NCBI RefSeq assembly: GCF_024701375.2
Contig: NZ_CP113910.1
Coordinates: forward strand, 4,464,001-4,528,000
Length of the DNA stretch: 64,000 nt
Reading direction: 5' to 3'
Origin: Streptomyces sp. KMM 9044
GTDB lineage: Bacteria; Actinomycetota; Actinomycetes; Streptomycetales; Streptomycetaceae
The notes beneath the pieces were generated by a model, which ran no database searches, was not told the DNA's origin, and worked only from the letters and a program-made list of their open reading frames with translations. A program made the translations under genes and the position numbers. Positions within the stretch are counted from its first letter, which is position 1. Each line of letters starts with the position of its first letter. This document shows, piece by piece, positions 34,321-47,188 of this stretch.

Positions 34321-34632
34321 GTGGTTGATACGACGCCTCTCACCCGTGCCGTGGATCATTTCGCCGACCGCCTGCGGGCCGCGCCGCAGAGCCGGCTGCA
34401 GCGGGGGGCCGCCGCCGAGGCGCTCGCCCTGGCCAGGGAACTGGCGTTGCGGACCCAGCGTGTGGAGGAGCCGGGCACCGAGCCCCGCGAGATGCCCGAC
34501 GCGGGCATGTTCGCCGCCGCCGACCAGGTCACCGTCGCCGGCCACGACCTGGCGCTCGTCCTGGAGGACGAGGGCGAGGTCGCGGAGGCGCTGCGGCTCG
34601 TGGAGGAGGCGCAGAAACGCGCCGGGGTGTAG
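34321..34632 (+). CDS. Small conserved-looking protein, unknown
   Basis: 103 residues, predicted all-helical and rich in Ala, Leu and Glu (LQRGAAAEALALARELALRTQRVEE; DLALVLEDEGEVAEALRLVEEA, quoted in part). There is no signal peptide or membrane segment. The spacing of helices hints at a TPR-like or helical-bundle fold, but I recognise no family. It is probably leaderless, starting at GTG 34321. Confidence 0.65.
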   Translation: MVDTTPLTRAVDHFADRLRAAPQSRLQRGAAAEALALARELALRTQRVEEPGTEPREMPDAGMFAAADQVTVAGHDLALVLEDEGEVAEALRLVEEAQKRAGV

Positions 34633-34725
34633 GGCCGCAAGCGGCCCGGGTACACGCCGGCGCGGGGAGGGGCCTGGACCGGAGGCCGGGCGGCAGACCG
34701 GAGCGGACAGGGCGGAGCGGACGGC

Positions 34726-35535
34726 TCAGAGGGACGCGATGACGCGGTCCGCCAGGATGTAGATGTTCTCCTCGCCGCAGGCGAAGGTCAGCGTGTACGC
34801 GCCCGAGACGCCGGAACCGCCCAGCAGGAACGGGCTCCGGCCCTCGCGCAGGGTCGCGGCCAGCCGTTCGGCGGTCTCCCGGTGCCCCGGCGTCATGCAC
34901 AGCGTGGTGCCGTCGGCGAAGACGTAGACGTCCAGTGTGCCCAGCGGGCCGGGGCGGACGTCGGTCAGTTCCACCTCGGAGGAGGCCAGCTCCTCCAGCG
35001 TGGAGACGGTGCGCTCGTGGTCGTTCACGACCGGCGACGGGTTCGGGACGAAGTCCGGGTGCGAAGGGTGCCGACGGCGGGCCGCCGCCAGTTCCGGGGA
35101 CTCGGTGGGCGTAACGCCCTGGACGGAATCCTTCGGGGCGTACTCGTCGGCGTCGGCGCCCGGCTCGGCCACCGGCTCCAGACCCACGAAGTCGGCCTGC
35201 CGCGGCATGAACAGCTCACTGTCGGCCAGGCCCAGCAGGGACGGTGCGTCGGGGACGTCACGCGCCTCCTGGGCGGCCCAGAACGCCCGCGCCTCGGCGA
35301 GCTCCCGCTCCCGCTCCTCCGCGAGCGCCTCGGCCACGGCCGCGCGTATCTCGTCGGCGTGGGCGGAGCGGGCTGCGGGCAGGAGCGCGCGCGTGGCGGC
35401 GGCGCGGTCCTTGACCAGCTCGGCGTGCAGGGCCGCGACCTGCCTGCGCAGCACCAGAATGCTGCGCAGGACAGCGACGCCCACGGCGCCGGTGGCGGCC
35501 GTGGTGACCAACAGGGCGATCGGCATGGCGCTCAC
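34726..35535 (-). CDS. Membrane-anchored hypothetical protein with coiled coil
   Basis: 269 residues. One N-terminal membrane helix (about 4-25, PIALLVTTAATGAVGVAVL) is followed by a charged coiled coil (about 28-95), an acidic linker, and a C-terminal ~80-residue domain (VELTDVRPGPLGTLDVYVFA ... EENIYILADRVIASL). No family is recognised. GTG 35535 has GGGAG at 8-nt spacing. The 300 bp upstream carry the thiolase terminator. Confidence 0.75.
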   Translation of the reverse strand: MSAMPIALLVTTAATGAVGVAVLRSILVLRRQVAALHAELVKDRAAATRALLPAARSAHADEIRAAVAEALAEERERELAEARAFWAAQEARDVPDAPSLLGLADSELFMPRQADFVGLEPVAEPGADADEYAPKDSVQGVTPTESPELAAARRRHPSHPDFVPNPSPVVNDHERTVSTLEELASSEVELTDVRPGPLGTLDVYVFADGTTLCMTPGHRETAERLAATLREGRSPFLLGGSGVSGAYTLTFACGEENIYILADRVIASL

Positions 35536-35732
35536 TGACGTACTCCCGGTTCAAAGTCGACCCCCGACTTCCTACATCAGCTTGAAGGGCGGACTAACCA
35601 TCTGTCAGTGCGTAACGTCACGAAACGGACAGAGTGTGGTTTCCGGGCCGGGTAGGGGCAGGGCTTTGACCTGCGTGAATCTCCACGGTGGGGGAGATAG
35701 GTCACATCCTGGGGGAGATTGGGTCACGGAAC

Positions 35733-35767
35733 GGCCCGGAACCCCGGTGGTTCGGGGGTTCCGGGCC
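35733..35767 (-). terminator. 13-bp hairpin after thiolase
   Basis: 35733-35745 pairs with 35755-35767 over a 9-nt loop, about 70 nt downstream of the minus-strand thiolase stop. Confidence 0.75.
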
Positions 35768-35833
35768 AAGGGTTCACCGGCTGTCTCCTTCCGGCTACTC
35801 TGTGCGCTCTCGTGGCGGGAGTGTCCGACTCGG

Positions 35834-37054
35834 TCAGCTGAGGCGCTCGACGACCATGGCCATACCCTGGCCGCCGCCCACGCACATCGTCTCCAGGCCG
35901 AACTGCTTGTCGTGGAACTGGAGGGAGTTGATGAGTGTGGCGGTGATGCGTGCGCCGGTCATGCCGAACGGGTGGCCGACGGCGATCGCGCCGCCGTTGA
36001 CGTTCAGCTTCTCCAGCGGGATGCCGAGCTCGCGGTAGGAGGGGATGACCTGCGCGGCGAACGCCTCGTTGATCTCGACCAGGTCGATGTCGTCGATGGT
36101 GAGGCCGGCGCGGTGCAGCGCCTGCCGGGACGCCTCGACCGGGCCGAGACCCATGATCTCGGGGGAGAGGCCGGAGACGCCGGTGGAGACGATCCGGGCG
36201 AGCGGGGTCAGGCCCAGCTCGCGGGCCTTGGTGTCGCTCATGACGACGAGGGCCGCGGCACCGTCGTTGAGCGGGCAGCAGTTGGCGGCGGTGACCATGC
36301 CGTCGGGGCGGAAGACGGGCTTGAGGCCCGAGACGCCCTCCAGGGTGACGCCGGCGCGCGGGCCGTCGTCCTTGGCGACGACCGTGCCGTCGGGCAGTGT
36401 CACCGGGGTGATCTCGCGCTCCCAGAAGCCGTTCTTGATGGCTTCCTCGGCCAGGTTCTGCGAGCGGACGCCGAACTCGTCCATGTCCTGGCGGGTGACG
36501 CCCTTCAGGCGCGCCAGGTTCTCGGCGGTCTGGCCCATCGCGATGTAGGCGTCCGGGACGAGGCCGTCCTCACGCGGGTCGTGCCAGGTGGTGCCCTCCT
36601 GCTCCGCGACGGCGGCGGTACGGGCCTCGGCCTCGGCGAAGAAGGGGTTGCGGGTGTCGGGCAGGCTGTCGGAGTTGCCCTTCGCGAACCGGGAGACCGT
36701 CTCGACGCCGGCCGAGATGAAGACGTCGCCCTCACCGGCCTTGATGGCGTGCAGCGCCATGCGGGAGGTCTGCAGGGACGACGAGCAGTAGCGCGTGACG
36801 GTGCAGCCGGGGAGGTGGTCCATCCCCATCTGCACGGCGACGATGCGGCCGAGGTTGTTGCCCTGCTCGCCGCCGGGGAGGCCGCAGCCGAGCATCAGGT
36901 CGTCGATGTCCCCGGGGTCCAGCCCGGGGACCTTGGCGAGGGCGGCCTGGATGATCGAGGCGGTCAGGTCGTCCGGACGCACCTCCTTGAGGGAGCCCTT
37001 GAAGGCGCGGCCGATGGGGGAACGGGCGGCAGAGACGATCACGGCTTCGGGCAT
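35834..37054 (-). CDS. Acetyl-CoA C-acyltransferase (thiolase)
   Basis: 406 residues. The acylated cysteine lies in [15 protein letters not shown] (about 92). The histidine motif [10 protein letters not shown] (about 360) and the second active cysteine in [14 protein letters not shown] near the C-terminus are intact. [11 protein letters not shown] is also present. It is a cytoplasmic degradative or biosynthetic thiolase of fatty-acid metabolism. It stands alone, without a 3-hydroxyacyl-CoA dehydrogenase partner, so the direction of flux is unclear. Confidence 0.93.
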   Translation of the reverse strand: MPEAVIVSAARSPIGRAFKGSLKEVRPDDLTASIIQAALAKVPGLDPGDIDDLMLGCGLPGGEQGNNLGRIVAVQMGMDHLPGCTVTRYCSSSLQTSRMALHAIKAGEGDVFISAGVETVSRFAKGNSDSLPDTRNPFFAEAEARTAAVAEQEGTTWHDPREDGLVPDAYIAMGQTAENLARLKGVTRQDMDEFGVRSQNLAEEAIKNGFWEREITPVTLPDGTVVAKDDGPRAGVTLEGVSGLKPVFRPDGMVTAANCCPLNDGAAALVVMSDTKARELGLTPLARIVSTGVSGLSPEIMGLGPVEASRQALHRAGLTIDDIDLVEINEAFAAQVIPSYRELGIPLEKLNVNGGAIAVGHPFGMTGARITATLINSLQFHDKQFGLETMCVGGGQGMAMVVERLS

Positions 37055-37214
37055 TACGGCTCCTGACGGAAGGGGTGGCGCGTAGCGCCTCGTTGAGGGG
37101 CGGTGGTCGGGCGGGGGGAGGGCGCACCGGGTGGTCGGACAGGACTGCAGGGGAAGTTACCCGGACGTAGCGGCGGGGTCACGGGGCGCGCGGTGTGACA
37201 CTGGCCGCAGTTTA

Positions 37215-38294
37215 CTAAGCGCTTGCTTTGGTCTGGGTTCCTCCGGATCCCGTGCCTTTCGGGGGTTCCTCCGCCAGGGCGGACCGCGCCCCGGCCTCCG
37301 GCTCCCGCACCCGGCGGCGCTTGCGGCGCTTGAGGAGGGCCCAGGGGCCCCTCGGCCCCGTGGGCATGGCCGCGGCGACCTCGGTGCCCGCCTCCGAGGC
37401 GGCCTCGGCCGCGGCCCGGGCGACGGGGAGGAAGCCCTCGCGGCGGGCCGCGTCGGGCCGCTCGTCCTGGGCCGGCCACAGGCCGAGCACGGCGCAGACC
37501 GTCGGCAGGATGGCCATGGCCGTTGTGGCGTACCCCTCGGCGGAGGGGTGGTAGCTGTCGGGGCCGAAGAGCTCGCGGGGGTTCGCGGCGAACTCGGGGC
37601 CGAGCAGGTCGCCCAGCGACACCGTGCGCCCGCCCTGCTCGACCGCGCCGATCGTCTGGGCCGCCGCCAGTTGCCGGGAGGTCCTCCGGGCCAGCCAGCG
37701 CAGAGGCTGCTGGACCGGCTCGATCGTGCCCAGGTCGGGACAGGTGCCCACGACGACCTCCGCACCCGCCGTACGCAGCCGGCGCACCGCCGCCGACAGG
37801 TGACGCACGGAGAGCGCGGGCGGCATGCGGTGCGTGACGTCGTTGGCGCCGATCATGATCACGCAGATGTCGGGCACCCGGGCCGGGTCCGCCAGGGCCC
37901 GCTTCACCTGCCGGTCCAGATCGTCGGAACAGGCCCCGGGCGTCGCCACCGTGCTCAGCCCCACCGGCCGCTCCGCGACCGCCGCGACCCCCGCCGCCAG
38001 CAGCGCGCCCGGGGTCTGACCGGCCCGGTGCACGCCCTGGCCGGCGGCCGTGGAGTCGCCCAGCATCGTCAGCCGCAGTGCCGGCTGCCCGGGCACCGTG
38101 TAGGCGGCGCCGTACAGCCCGTCCGCGTTCGGTACGTCCGGGCTCCTGCCGTTGCCCACGCGGCGCCGCGCCAGCCGGACCTCGGCCAGCAGCAGCCCGA
38201 CGCCGGCCGCACCGGCCAGGCCGATGCCCCCGCCGCCGTACGCGGCACCGGCCGCGATCCGCCGGGCCACCCTTGCCCGCGACATCCTCGTCAT
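37215..38294 (-). CDS. SGNH/GDSL-family hydrolase, membrane-anchored
   Basis: 359 residues. An N-terminal hydrophobic segment (about 13-36, IAAGAAYGGGGIGLAGAAGV) precedes block I MLGDSTAAGQG (Ser nucleophile), block III GANDVTH and block V SYHPSAEGY with the catalytic His. The C-terminal ~90 residues are basic and low-complexity. It probably acts on esters at or outside the membrane; the substrate is unknown. ATG 38294 is chosen over the upstream in-frame starts because it leads directly into the basic-hydrophobic anchor. Confidence 0.85.
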   Translation of the reverse strand: MTRMSRARVARRIAAGAAYGGGGIGLAGAAGVGLLLAEVRLARRRVGNGRSPDVPNADGLYGAAYTVPGQPALRLTMLGDSTAAGQGVHRAGQTPGALLAAGVAAVAERPVGLSTVATPGACSDDLDRQVKRALADPARVPDICVIMIGANDVTHRMPPALSVRHLSAAVRRLRTAGAEVVVGTCPDLGTIEPVQQPLRWLARRTSRQLAAAQTIGAVEQGGRTVSLGDLLGPEFAANPRELFGPDSYHPSAEGYATTAMAILPTVCAVLGLWPAQDERPDAARREGFLPVARAAAEAASEAGTEVAAAMPTGPRGPWALLKRRKRRRVREPEAGARSALAEEPPKGTGSGGTQTKASA

Positions 38295-38540
38295 GCCCCG
38301 CCGCCACCTCCTCCGAGCCGTACCGCTGTCCGGCCTCACCGCCGCACACCCACTGCTTGCCCCGTACGGAACGTGATCAAATCTTCGCGGTGGGTGAACG
38401 GCCGGGGAGGGCCGGTCCGGGACGGGGCGGCCCGGGGTGCGGTGGTGGGTCCGGGTCCGGGGTCACGGACAGGGTCCGGAGCAGGCCCTAGGCTGGCATC
38501 ACCACTTCAACCACACCTTTTGCAGCATCCGGAGACAACG

Positions 38541-39929
<1,389 letters not shown>

Positions 39930-40270
39930 CCGTCGGCAGGTGAACGTCGGCGCGTGACGGGCGCGGAGACGGGCGGCCGGCGGGCGGGACGTTCACGGGC
40001 GGCTGGCGCCCACCGGCCGGGAGCGAACCGGCCGCGAACGACGGGAGCCGGGCCGCACGTGATCTTCGTGGACTTCGCGGAAGTGGTACGCGGGCGTCAC
40101 GTGCGCGCAGCACTCGCTTAACACCGGTCCGGCAGATTGGTCGTTGTCGGCGGGCAGGGAGCGGCTCCCCTTCCCGGCCGACAGGGAACGGCGTCACAGG
40201 ACCTCCGGAGCGGCTCCCGGACCTCCATGGACGCCAGACGCGCAACCCGGCCCGGCCGGCCCGCGTCGCC

Positions 40271-40327
40271 ACGCGGGGACCACCGTCGTCCCGCCCCCCG
40301 GTAACGGGGGTGCGGTGGTCCCCGCGT
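40271..40327. terminator. Nested hairpin with GTAA tetraloop
   Basis: An outer 15-bp perfect stem (40271-40285 with 40313-40327) encloses a 6-bp stem (40295-40300 with 40305-40310) capped by GTAA, a GNRA-type loop. It lies in the 476-bp gap between the converging CBS and membrane-protein genes and probably terminates both; nothing else is evident in that gap. Confidence 0.7.
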
Positions 40328-40405
40328 CAACCCCGTCCCGCGATTCCGTCCGGCCGCCCGTGCTCGGTACTCCGCGCCCGGCCCTCCGTCCCGGCCCCCG
40401 GGTGC

Positions 40406-40840
40406 TCAGTCCTCCCAGGCGTCGTCCTGCCGCCGGTGCCCGCGGCGACCGAACAGGCCCGGGTCGGTGCGGGCCGCCTGGACGACGTTCACGCCGACGA
40501 TGCCCAGCCAGGCGGCCAGCAGGCCGGGCAGATGGGCCACGCCGCCGCCGATCGCGGACAGCGGCACCGCCAGGACCAGGGAGACGATCCCGAAGCCGAA
40601 CCGCTCACCCCAGGTGTCCGTGGCCTTCGGCGACCGGGAGTCCCGGGCCACCGTCATCTGCTGTTCGGCGAGCTGCCGGCGCACCCGGCGCTCCACCGCA
40701 CCGTCGATACGCTGGTCGACCTTCTCCAGGAACGAGTCGACCAGCGCGGACTCGTACTCGTCGCCCAGTTCCCCGCGGGCCCGCAGGGTGGCGTTGAGTT
40801 CCTTCTTCAGATCGGTGTCCCGTGCATCCATTCCGGTCAT
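40406..40840 (-). CDS. Small membrane protein, unknown
   Basis: 144 residues. A charged helical N-terminal half (KKELNATLRARGELGDEYES, FLEKVDQRIDGAVERRVRR) is followed by two hydrophobic segments (about 80-100 and 104-122) and a charged tail. No family name is certain. ATG 40840 lacks a ribosome site, but TACCGT ends 7 nt upstream, so the message may be leaderless. Confidence 0.75.
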   Translation of the reverse strand: MTGMDARDTDLKKELNATLRARGELGDEYESALVDSFLEKVDQRIDGAVERRVRRQLAEQQMTVARDSRSPKATDTWGERFGFGIVSLVLAVPLSAIGGGVAHLPGLLAAWLGIVGVNVVQAARTDPGLFGRRGHRRQDDAWED

Positions 40841-41036
40841 ACGGACCACGGTAGACAGCCCGGCCGCCCGGGGCACGGGGGATGACCCCCCTTGCCGGCG
40901 GGGGGTCTGCCCGCTCCCGGTCGTGCGCGCCCCGCGTTCGCCTGTATAACGGCATGCAGGAAGCACCGTGGGTGAATAGGCCGTGTGGGCGGCCGGGGGA
41001 CCGGAGCCGGTGAACAGGTCGAGGGGGAGCCACGTC

Positions 41037-41882
41037 ATGAGCGTCACCGAAGGGCCTGCCGCGCGCCTGCAGGCGCTGTTCGAGGGGCACCGGCTGACGC
41101 CGACGCAGCGGCGCATCGCGCACAGCATGGTGCGGCGCGCCGCCGACGTGCCGTTCCTGTCCAGCGTGGAACTGGCCGAACTGGCCGGCGTCAGCCAGCC
41201 CTCCGTGACCCGGTTCGCGGTCGCCCTCGGCTTCGACGGCTATCCCGCCCTGCGGCGGCATCTGCGCGAGGTCGTGCCCTTCGGACCGCCGGCGCCGGAC
41301 GCCGGGTCGTACAACGAGTACCAGCAGGCCGTCGAGGCCGAGATCGGGAACCTGCGGCACCTGGCCGAGGTGCTCGCCGATCCGGAGCCGGTCCGGCGGG
41401 CGGGACGGATCCTCGCGGGCAGCCGGCCGCTGCCCGTGCTCGGGCTGCGCGCGGCGGCGGCACAGGCCCACGGCTTCGCCTACTTCGCCTCCAAGGTCCA
41501 CCCCGACGTACGGCTGCTCGACGAGGGCGGCACCATGCTCCACGACCGCATCGACGCCGCCGTGGCGGCCGGAGCCGGAGCCCTGCTCTGCTTCGCGCTG
41601 CCCCGGCATCCCCGGGAGGCCGTCGATGCCCTCACCCACGCCAAGGAGACGGGGCTGACCGTCGTCACCGTCGCCGACTCCGCCTTCGCGCCGGTCGCCA
41701 AGTTCTCCGACCTGCTGCTGCCCGCCGCCGTCGGCACCGGGCTCGCCTTCGACACGGCGTGCGCGCCGATGCTGCTGGGCCGGGTGCTGCTGGAGGCGAT
41801 GTGCGACGACCTGCCCGACGCCCAGGCCCGCCTGGAGGAGTTCGACACGAAGGCGGCGACGCGCGGCCTGTTCGTGGAGTGA
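41037..41882 (+). CDS. MurR/RpiR-family transcriptional regulator
   Basis: 281 residues. The N-terminal helix-turn-helix (about 18-75: LTPTQRRIAHSMVRRA, VELAELAGVSQPSVTRFAVALGFDGY in sequence) is followed by a SIS domain (about 110-260), which binds a phosphosugar in typical members. A hut-related role is possible because it lies upstream of the hut operon on the same strand, separated by two genes, but the effector is unknown. ATG 41037 has GGGGGAGC upstream. Confidence 0.9.
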   Translation: MSVTEGPAARLQALFEGHRLTPTQRRIAHSMVRRAADVPFLSSVELAELAGVSQPSVTRFAVALGFDGYPALRRHLREVVPFGPPAPDAGSYNEYQQAVEAEIGNLRHLAEVLADPEPVRRAGRILAGSRPLPVLGLRAAAAQAHGFAYFASKVHPDVRLLDEGGTMLHDRIDAAVAAGAGALLCFALPRHPREAVDALTHAKETGLTVVTVADSAFAPVAKFSDLLLPAAVGTGLAFDTACAPMLLGRVLLEAMCDDLPDAQARLEEFDTKAATRGLFVE

Positions 41883-41994
41883 CGGCGCGAGGCGCCGTTC
41901 TTGGCGCGGTATCTCAGATTTCTCTCACCTCGATTCACTAATCTGCGCTCCGTACCCTACGGACGCTCCACTGCAGTGGGACGGGAGGCTGGAC

Positions 41995-42579
41995 GTGATG
42001 CGCGGAGGACAAGGGCTGGCTCGGGTTGCCGTGGTCGTGCGGGCCGGGGCGGCGCCACTGGGATGGCTGGGCGTGGCCGCGGCGGGCACCGGCGTGCTGG
42101 TGCCGGGACTGACCGGCCGCCGGATCGGTGTGCTGGCCGGGGCCGCGCTGTTCCTCGTGGCCATGGCCGTGGTGGCGTACGTACGGCGCGGGCGGTACCG
42201 CGAGCTGGCCCGGCCGGCGGTGCGGGCGGGCCAGCACGACGTGCTCCGGGACCGCGCGGTCAGCGTGCGCAACTGGCGACGCCGGCACCGCTGGTGGCTG
42301 CTGCTGGCCTTCCTCGCCGCCCTGGGCAGCGGGTTCGCGGTGCCCGCGGCGGGAGGTCTGCTGCTCGCCGGGTGTGGTGCGGGCCTGTGGCTGAAGGCGT
42401 CCTGGATCGGCCGTCTGGAGCAGGCGGACGAGGTCCTTCTGTGGGTCCGCGTCGACTGGCTGAGCGGCGGCGCGGGCAGTCCGGCCGGCAAGGCGGTCAA
42501 GGGCTACCGCACCACAGGCATCGCGGCGGGCGACGCGACCCCGGGCGGCGCCCGCCGCCGGGCCTCGGCCCTGACCTGA
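41995..42579 (+). CDS. Integral membrane protein, unknown
   Basis: 194 residues. About four hydrophobic segments (residues 8-30, 36-62 and two between 98 and 130) alternate with Arg-rich loops (YVRRGRYRELARP, RNWRRRHRWW). No family is recognised. GTG 41995 or ATG 41998 follows GGGAGG. The stop codon is embedded in a run of TGACC pentamers followed by CGGCC pentamers (about 42572-42613), a slippage-prone tract that could shift the C-terminus. Confidence 0.75.
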   Translation: MMRGGQGLARVAVVVRAGAAPLGWLGVAAAGTGVLVPGLTGRRIGVLAGAALFLVAMAVVAYVRRGRYRELARPAVRAGQHDVLRDRAVSVRNWRRRHRWWLLLAFLAALGSGFAVPAAGGLLLAGCGAGLWLKASWIGRLEQADEVLLWVRVDWLSGGAGSPAGKAVKGYRTTGIAAGDATPGGARRRASALT

Positions 42580-42617
42580 CCTGACCTGACCCGGCCCGGC
42601 CCGGCCCGGCCCGGTGG

Positions 42618-44069
42618 TCAGGTGGTCAGGGCGTCGGGGTGGGCACCACCCGATTCGGCCACGATCTCCTCGACGGTCTGGGCCGGGCGCACGAGCGCGA
42701 ACGTGACCTGCCCGGAGCCGGCGGCGGTGAAGCCGTGGACGGCCGGGCGGGGAAGTGAGTTGTACCCGTAGTGGTGGGCGAAGCAGTACGCGCCCGTGTC
42801 CAGCGCCGCCGCGTGGTCGCCCTGCTCCAGCAGCGGCAGCGGCTGCCCCCGGGCGAGCAGGTCGCCCGCGAAGCAGGCCGGCCCCGCCACGTCCTGCACC
42901 ACCGCCGGGCCCTCCTTCGGCCACCCCTCGGCGTCGTACGCGGCGATCCTGAGCGGCCACGCCCCCGGGGCGTACACCGTCCGTGTGGCCACCTGCACGC
43001 CCGCGTGCGTCACCGCGACCGGACGCCCCCCGGCGCTCTTGGCGTACTCCACCCGGGCGACGACCGTGCCGTGTTTCGCCAGCAGCGACCGTCCGAACTC
43101 GGTGACCAGCCCGTACCGCCCGTCGAACAGCCCCGGCACGGTCTCCTCCAGCAGCCGCGCGTACCGCGCGTACGTCGGATCGGTCGCGTCGGAGGTGAAG
43201 TTCACCGGCAGCCCGCCACCGATGTCGACGGTGTCGACCTGCTGTCGCCCCGCGCGCCGGTTGATCTCCTCGGCCAGGGCGTACGTCTGGGCCACGCCCC
43301 TGGCCATCAGGGGCAGGGCGATGCCCTGGGAGCCGGTGTGCGTGTGCAGCCGGGTCAGCCACGGCCGGTCGAGATACGTCCGCACGACCCATTCCCGCGC
43401 CCCCTCGTCGCGCAGTGCCACACCGAACTTCGAGGTCGCCGTGGCGGTGGCCAGCGCCTCGATGGTGCCACCGCCGACCTGCGGGTTCACCCGGATGCCG
43501 AGGGGGGAGCGGAAACCGGCCGGCCGTGTCGGGGAGTCGGCCATCAGGGCGTCGATGCGCGCCAGCTCCTGCGGATTGTCCGCGTTGACGGCGATGCCCA
43601 GCGCCAGTGCCTCCCGCAGCTCGGCCGGAGTCTTGGCGGGCGAGTCCAGCACCGTCCACGCCGGCGGCACCCCCGCCGCCCGCGCCAGGGCCAGCTCGCC
43701 GAAGCTGGCGACCTCGGCCCCGATGCCCTCCGTGCGCAGCAGCCGCAGTACCGGTATCAGCGGGGTCGCCTTCACCGCGAAGGCGTGCAGCACGGGGGTG
43801 CCGGACGGTGTCACCGCCGCGAAGGCCTCCCGCAGCTCGGCCGCCGACTCCCGGATGCCCGTGACGTCGAGCAGCGCCACCAGAGGATGACCGGGACCGA
43901 GCAGTCCCTGCACCACGGCGGCCCGCACCGCCGCGTCCCGCCGGGACGCCCGCCCGGCCCCCGCCGCCCGCACGTCGTGCTCGCCGCGGCCCGTCTCCGG
44001 CGCCCCGCCGTCGTCTCCCGTGCCCGTGTCCCTGTCGCTGCCTGTGCCCGTGCTCATGTCGGCGCCCAT
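42618..44069 (-). CDS. Fold-III PLP-dependent decarboxylase-like enzyme
   Basis: 483 residues. After a ~45-residue low-complexity N-terminus, the alanine-racemase/DAP-decarboxylase barrel has the PLP lysine in LHAFAVKATPL, HTGSQG for the phosphate side, DIGGGLPVNF and a C-terminal active-site region DTGAYCFAHHYGYNSLPRP. It is longer and more divergent than LysA and resembles the Y4yA-type group. The substrate is unknown. It is divergent from hutU, with about 125 bp between starts, so the two may share control. Start ATG 44069 has GAGGA; ATG 44057 is an alternative. Confidence 0.85.
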   Translation of the reverse strand: MGADMSTGTGSDRDTGTGDDGGAPETGRGEHDVRAAGAGRASRRDAAVRAAVVQGLLGPGHPLVALLDVTGIRESAAELREAFAAVTPSGTPVLHAFAVKATPLIPVLRLLRTEGIGAEVASFGELALARAAGVPPAWTVLDSPAKTPAELREALALGIAVNADNPQELARIDALMADSPTRPAGFRSPLGIRVNPQVGGGTIEALATATATSKFGVALRDEGAREWVVRTYLDRPWLTRLHTHTGSQGIALPLMARGVAQTYALAEEINRRAGRQQVDTVDIGGGLPVNFTSDATDPTYARYARLLEETVPGLFDGRYGLVTEFGRSLLAKHGTVVARVEYAKSAGGRPVAVTHAGVQVATRTVYAPGAWPLRIAAYDAEGWPKEGPAVVQDVAGPACFAGDLLARGQPLPLLEQGDHAAALDTGAYCFAHHYGYNSLPRPAVHGFTAAGSGQVTFALVRPAQTVEEIVAESGGAHPDALTT

Positions 44070-44195
44070 GTCCTCAGCCAAGCACCGTCGGGCACCCCGT
44101 GCCGGCACCGCCGCATGCATTGACTGACCCTATTCATTCTGTGAAGGTGTGAATAACTGCAGTAAGTGCGGGAGCCCGCCATCAGGAGGCAGACC

Positions 44196-45892
<1,697 letters not shown>

Positions 45893-45896
<4 letters not shown>

Positions 45897-47188
45897 CCGA
45901 GCCCTCCGAGCCCTCCGCGCCCCCCACCTTCCAGGAGATGTGGCGTGAGCTGCTCCCTCTCGGCCGCCACCCCGGCTCCGGCGGCTACCGGCGCCATGCC
46001 TGGACCGGTGCCGACGCCGAATGCCGGGACTGGTTCGCCGCGCAGGCGGAACGGCGTGGACTGCGGCTCGACGTGGACCGGAACGGGAACCAGTGGGCCT
46101 GGCTCGGGGACCCCGCCGACGGGGACGCCGTCGTCACCGGGTCCCACCTGGACTCCGTGCCGGACGGCGGAGCCTTCGACGGCCCCCTCGGCGTGGTCTC
46201 CGCCTTCGCGGCCCTCGACGAACTGCGCCGGAGAGAGGAGGAGGGCACCCGGCGGCGAATCCGGGACCGGGACCCTTTCCCCCGCCCCCTGGGCGTCGTC
46301 AACTTCGGTGACGAGGAGGGCGCCCGCTTCGGGCTTGCCTGCGTCGGCTCGCGGCTCACCGCCGGACAGCTCACCCGCGACCGGGCGCACCGCCTCACCG
46401 ACGGCGACGGGATCACCCTGCCCCGGGCGATGGAGGCCGCCGGACACGACCCCGACGCCATCGGCGCCGACCCCGAACGACTCGCCCGCATCGGCGCCTT
46501 CGTCGAACTGCACGTCGAACAGGGCCGTGCCCTCGACCTGTCCGGCGACCGGGTCGGCATCGCCAGTGCCATCTGGCCGCACGGCCGCTGGCGGTTCGAC
46601 TTCCGCGGCGAGGCCAACCACGCCGGCACCACCCGCCTCGCCGACCGCCGCGACCCCATGCTGCCCTACGCCGAGACCGTCCTCGCCGCCCGCCGCGAGG
46701 CCGAACTCGCCGGTGCCGTCGCCACCTTCGGCAAGATCGCCGTCGAGCCGAACGGCGTCAACGCCATCCCCTCCCTGGTACGCGGCTGGCTCGACTCCCG
46801 TGCCGCCGACCAGATGAGTCTGGACATTGTGGTCGCCGGGGTGGAGAAGGCGGCCCGCGACCACGCCGCTGCCCACGGCGTGGACCTGGACGTGGTCCGC
46901 GAGTCCCGCACACCCGTCGTCGACTTCGACCACGCCCTGCGCGACGAACTCGCCCGCATCCTGGGCCGGGAGGCGGACGACGGGCAGACACCGGCCCGGA
47001 TCCCCGTCCTCGGCACGGGCGCCGGACACGACGCCGGGATCCTCTCCGCGAGCATTCCGACCGCCATGCTGTTCGTGCGCAACCCCACGGGCGTCTCGCA
47101 CTCCCCCGCCGAGTACGCGGCCGAGGACGACTGCCTGGCCGGGGCGGCCGCACTCGCCGACGTACTGGAGGGACTGGTGTGCGGGTGA
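45893..47188 (+). CDS. M20-family amidohydrolase in the hut operon
   Basis: 431 residues. Metal ligands are visible in [37 protein letters not shown] and GAGHDAG, with [12 protein letters not shown] near the end. Family annotation would be allantoate amidohydrolase or N-carbamoyl-amino-acid hydrolase. It lies between hutU and hutF, overlapping both. Since HutF yields N-formylglutamate and no HutG is in this operon, I infer that this enzyme removes the formyl group to give glutamate. The ureide annotation may be misleading. Confidence 0.88.

Noticed and set aside
37131..38540. Long open frame extending the cystathionine beta-synthase 470 codons upstream
   Set aside because: It is the antisense of the GDSL hydrolase; the enzyme's own N-terminus and ribosome site begin at GTG 38541.
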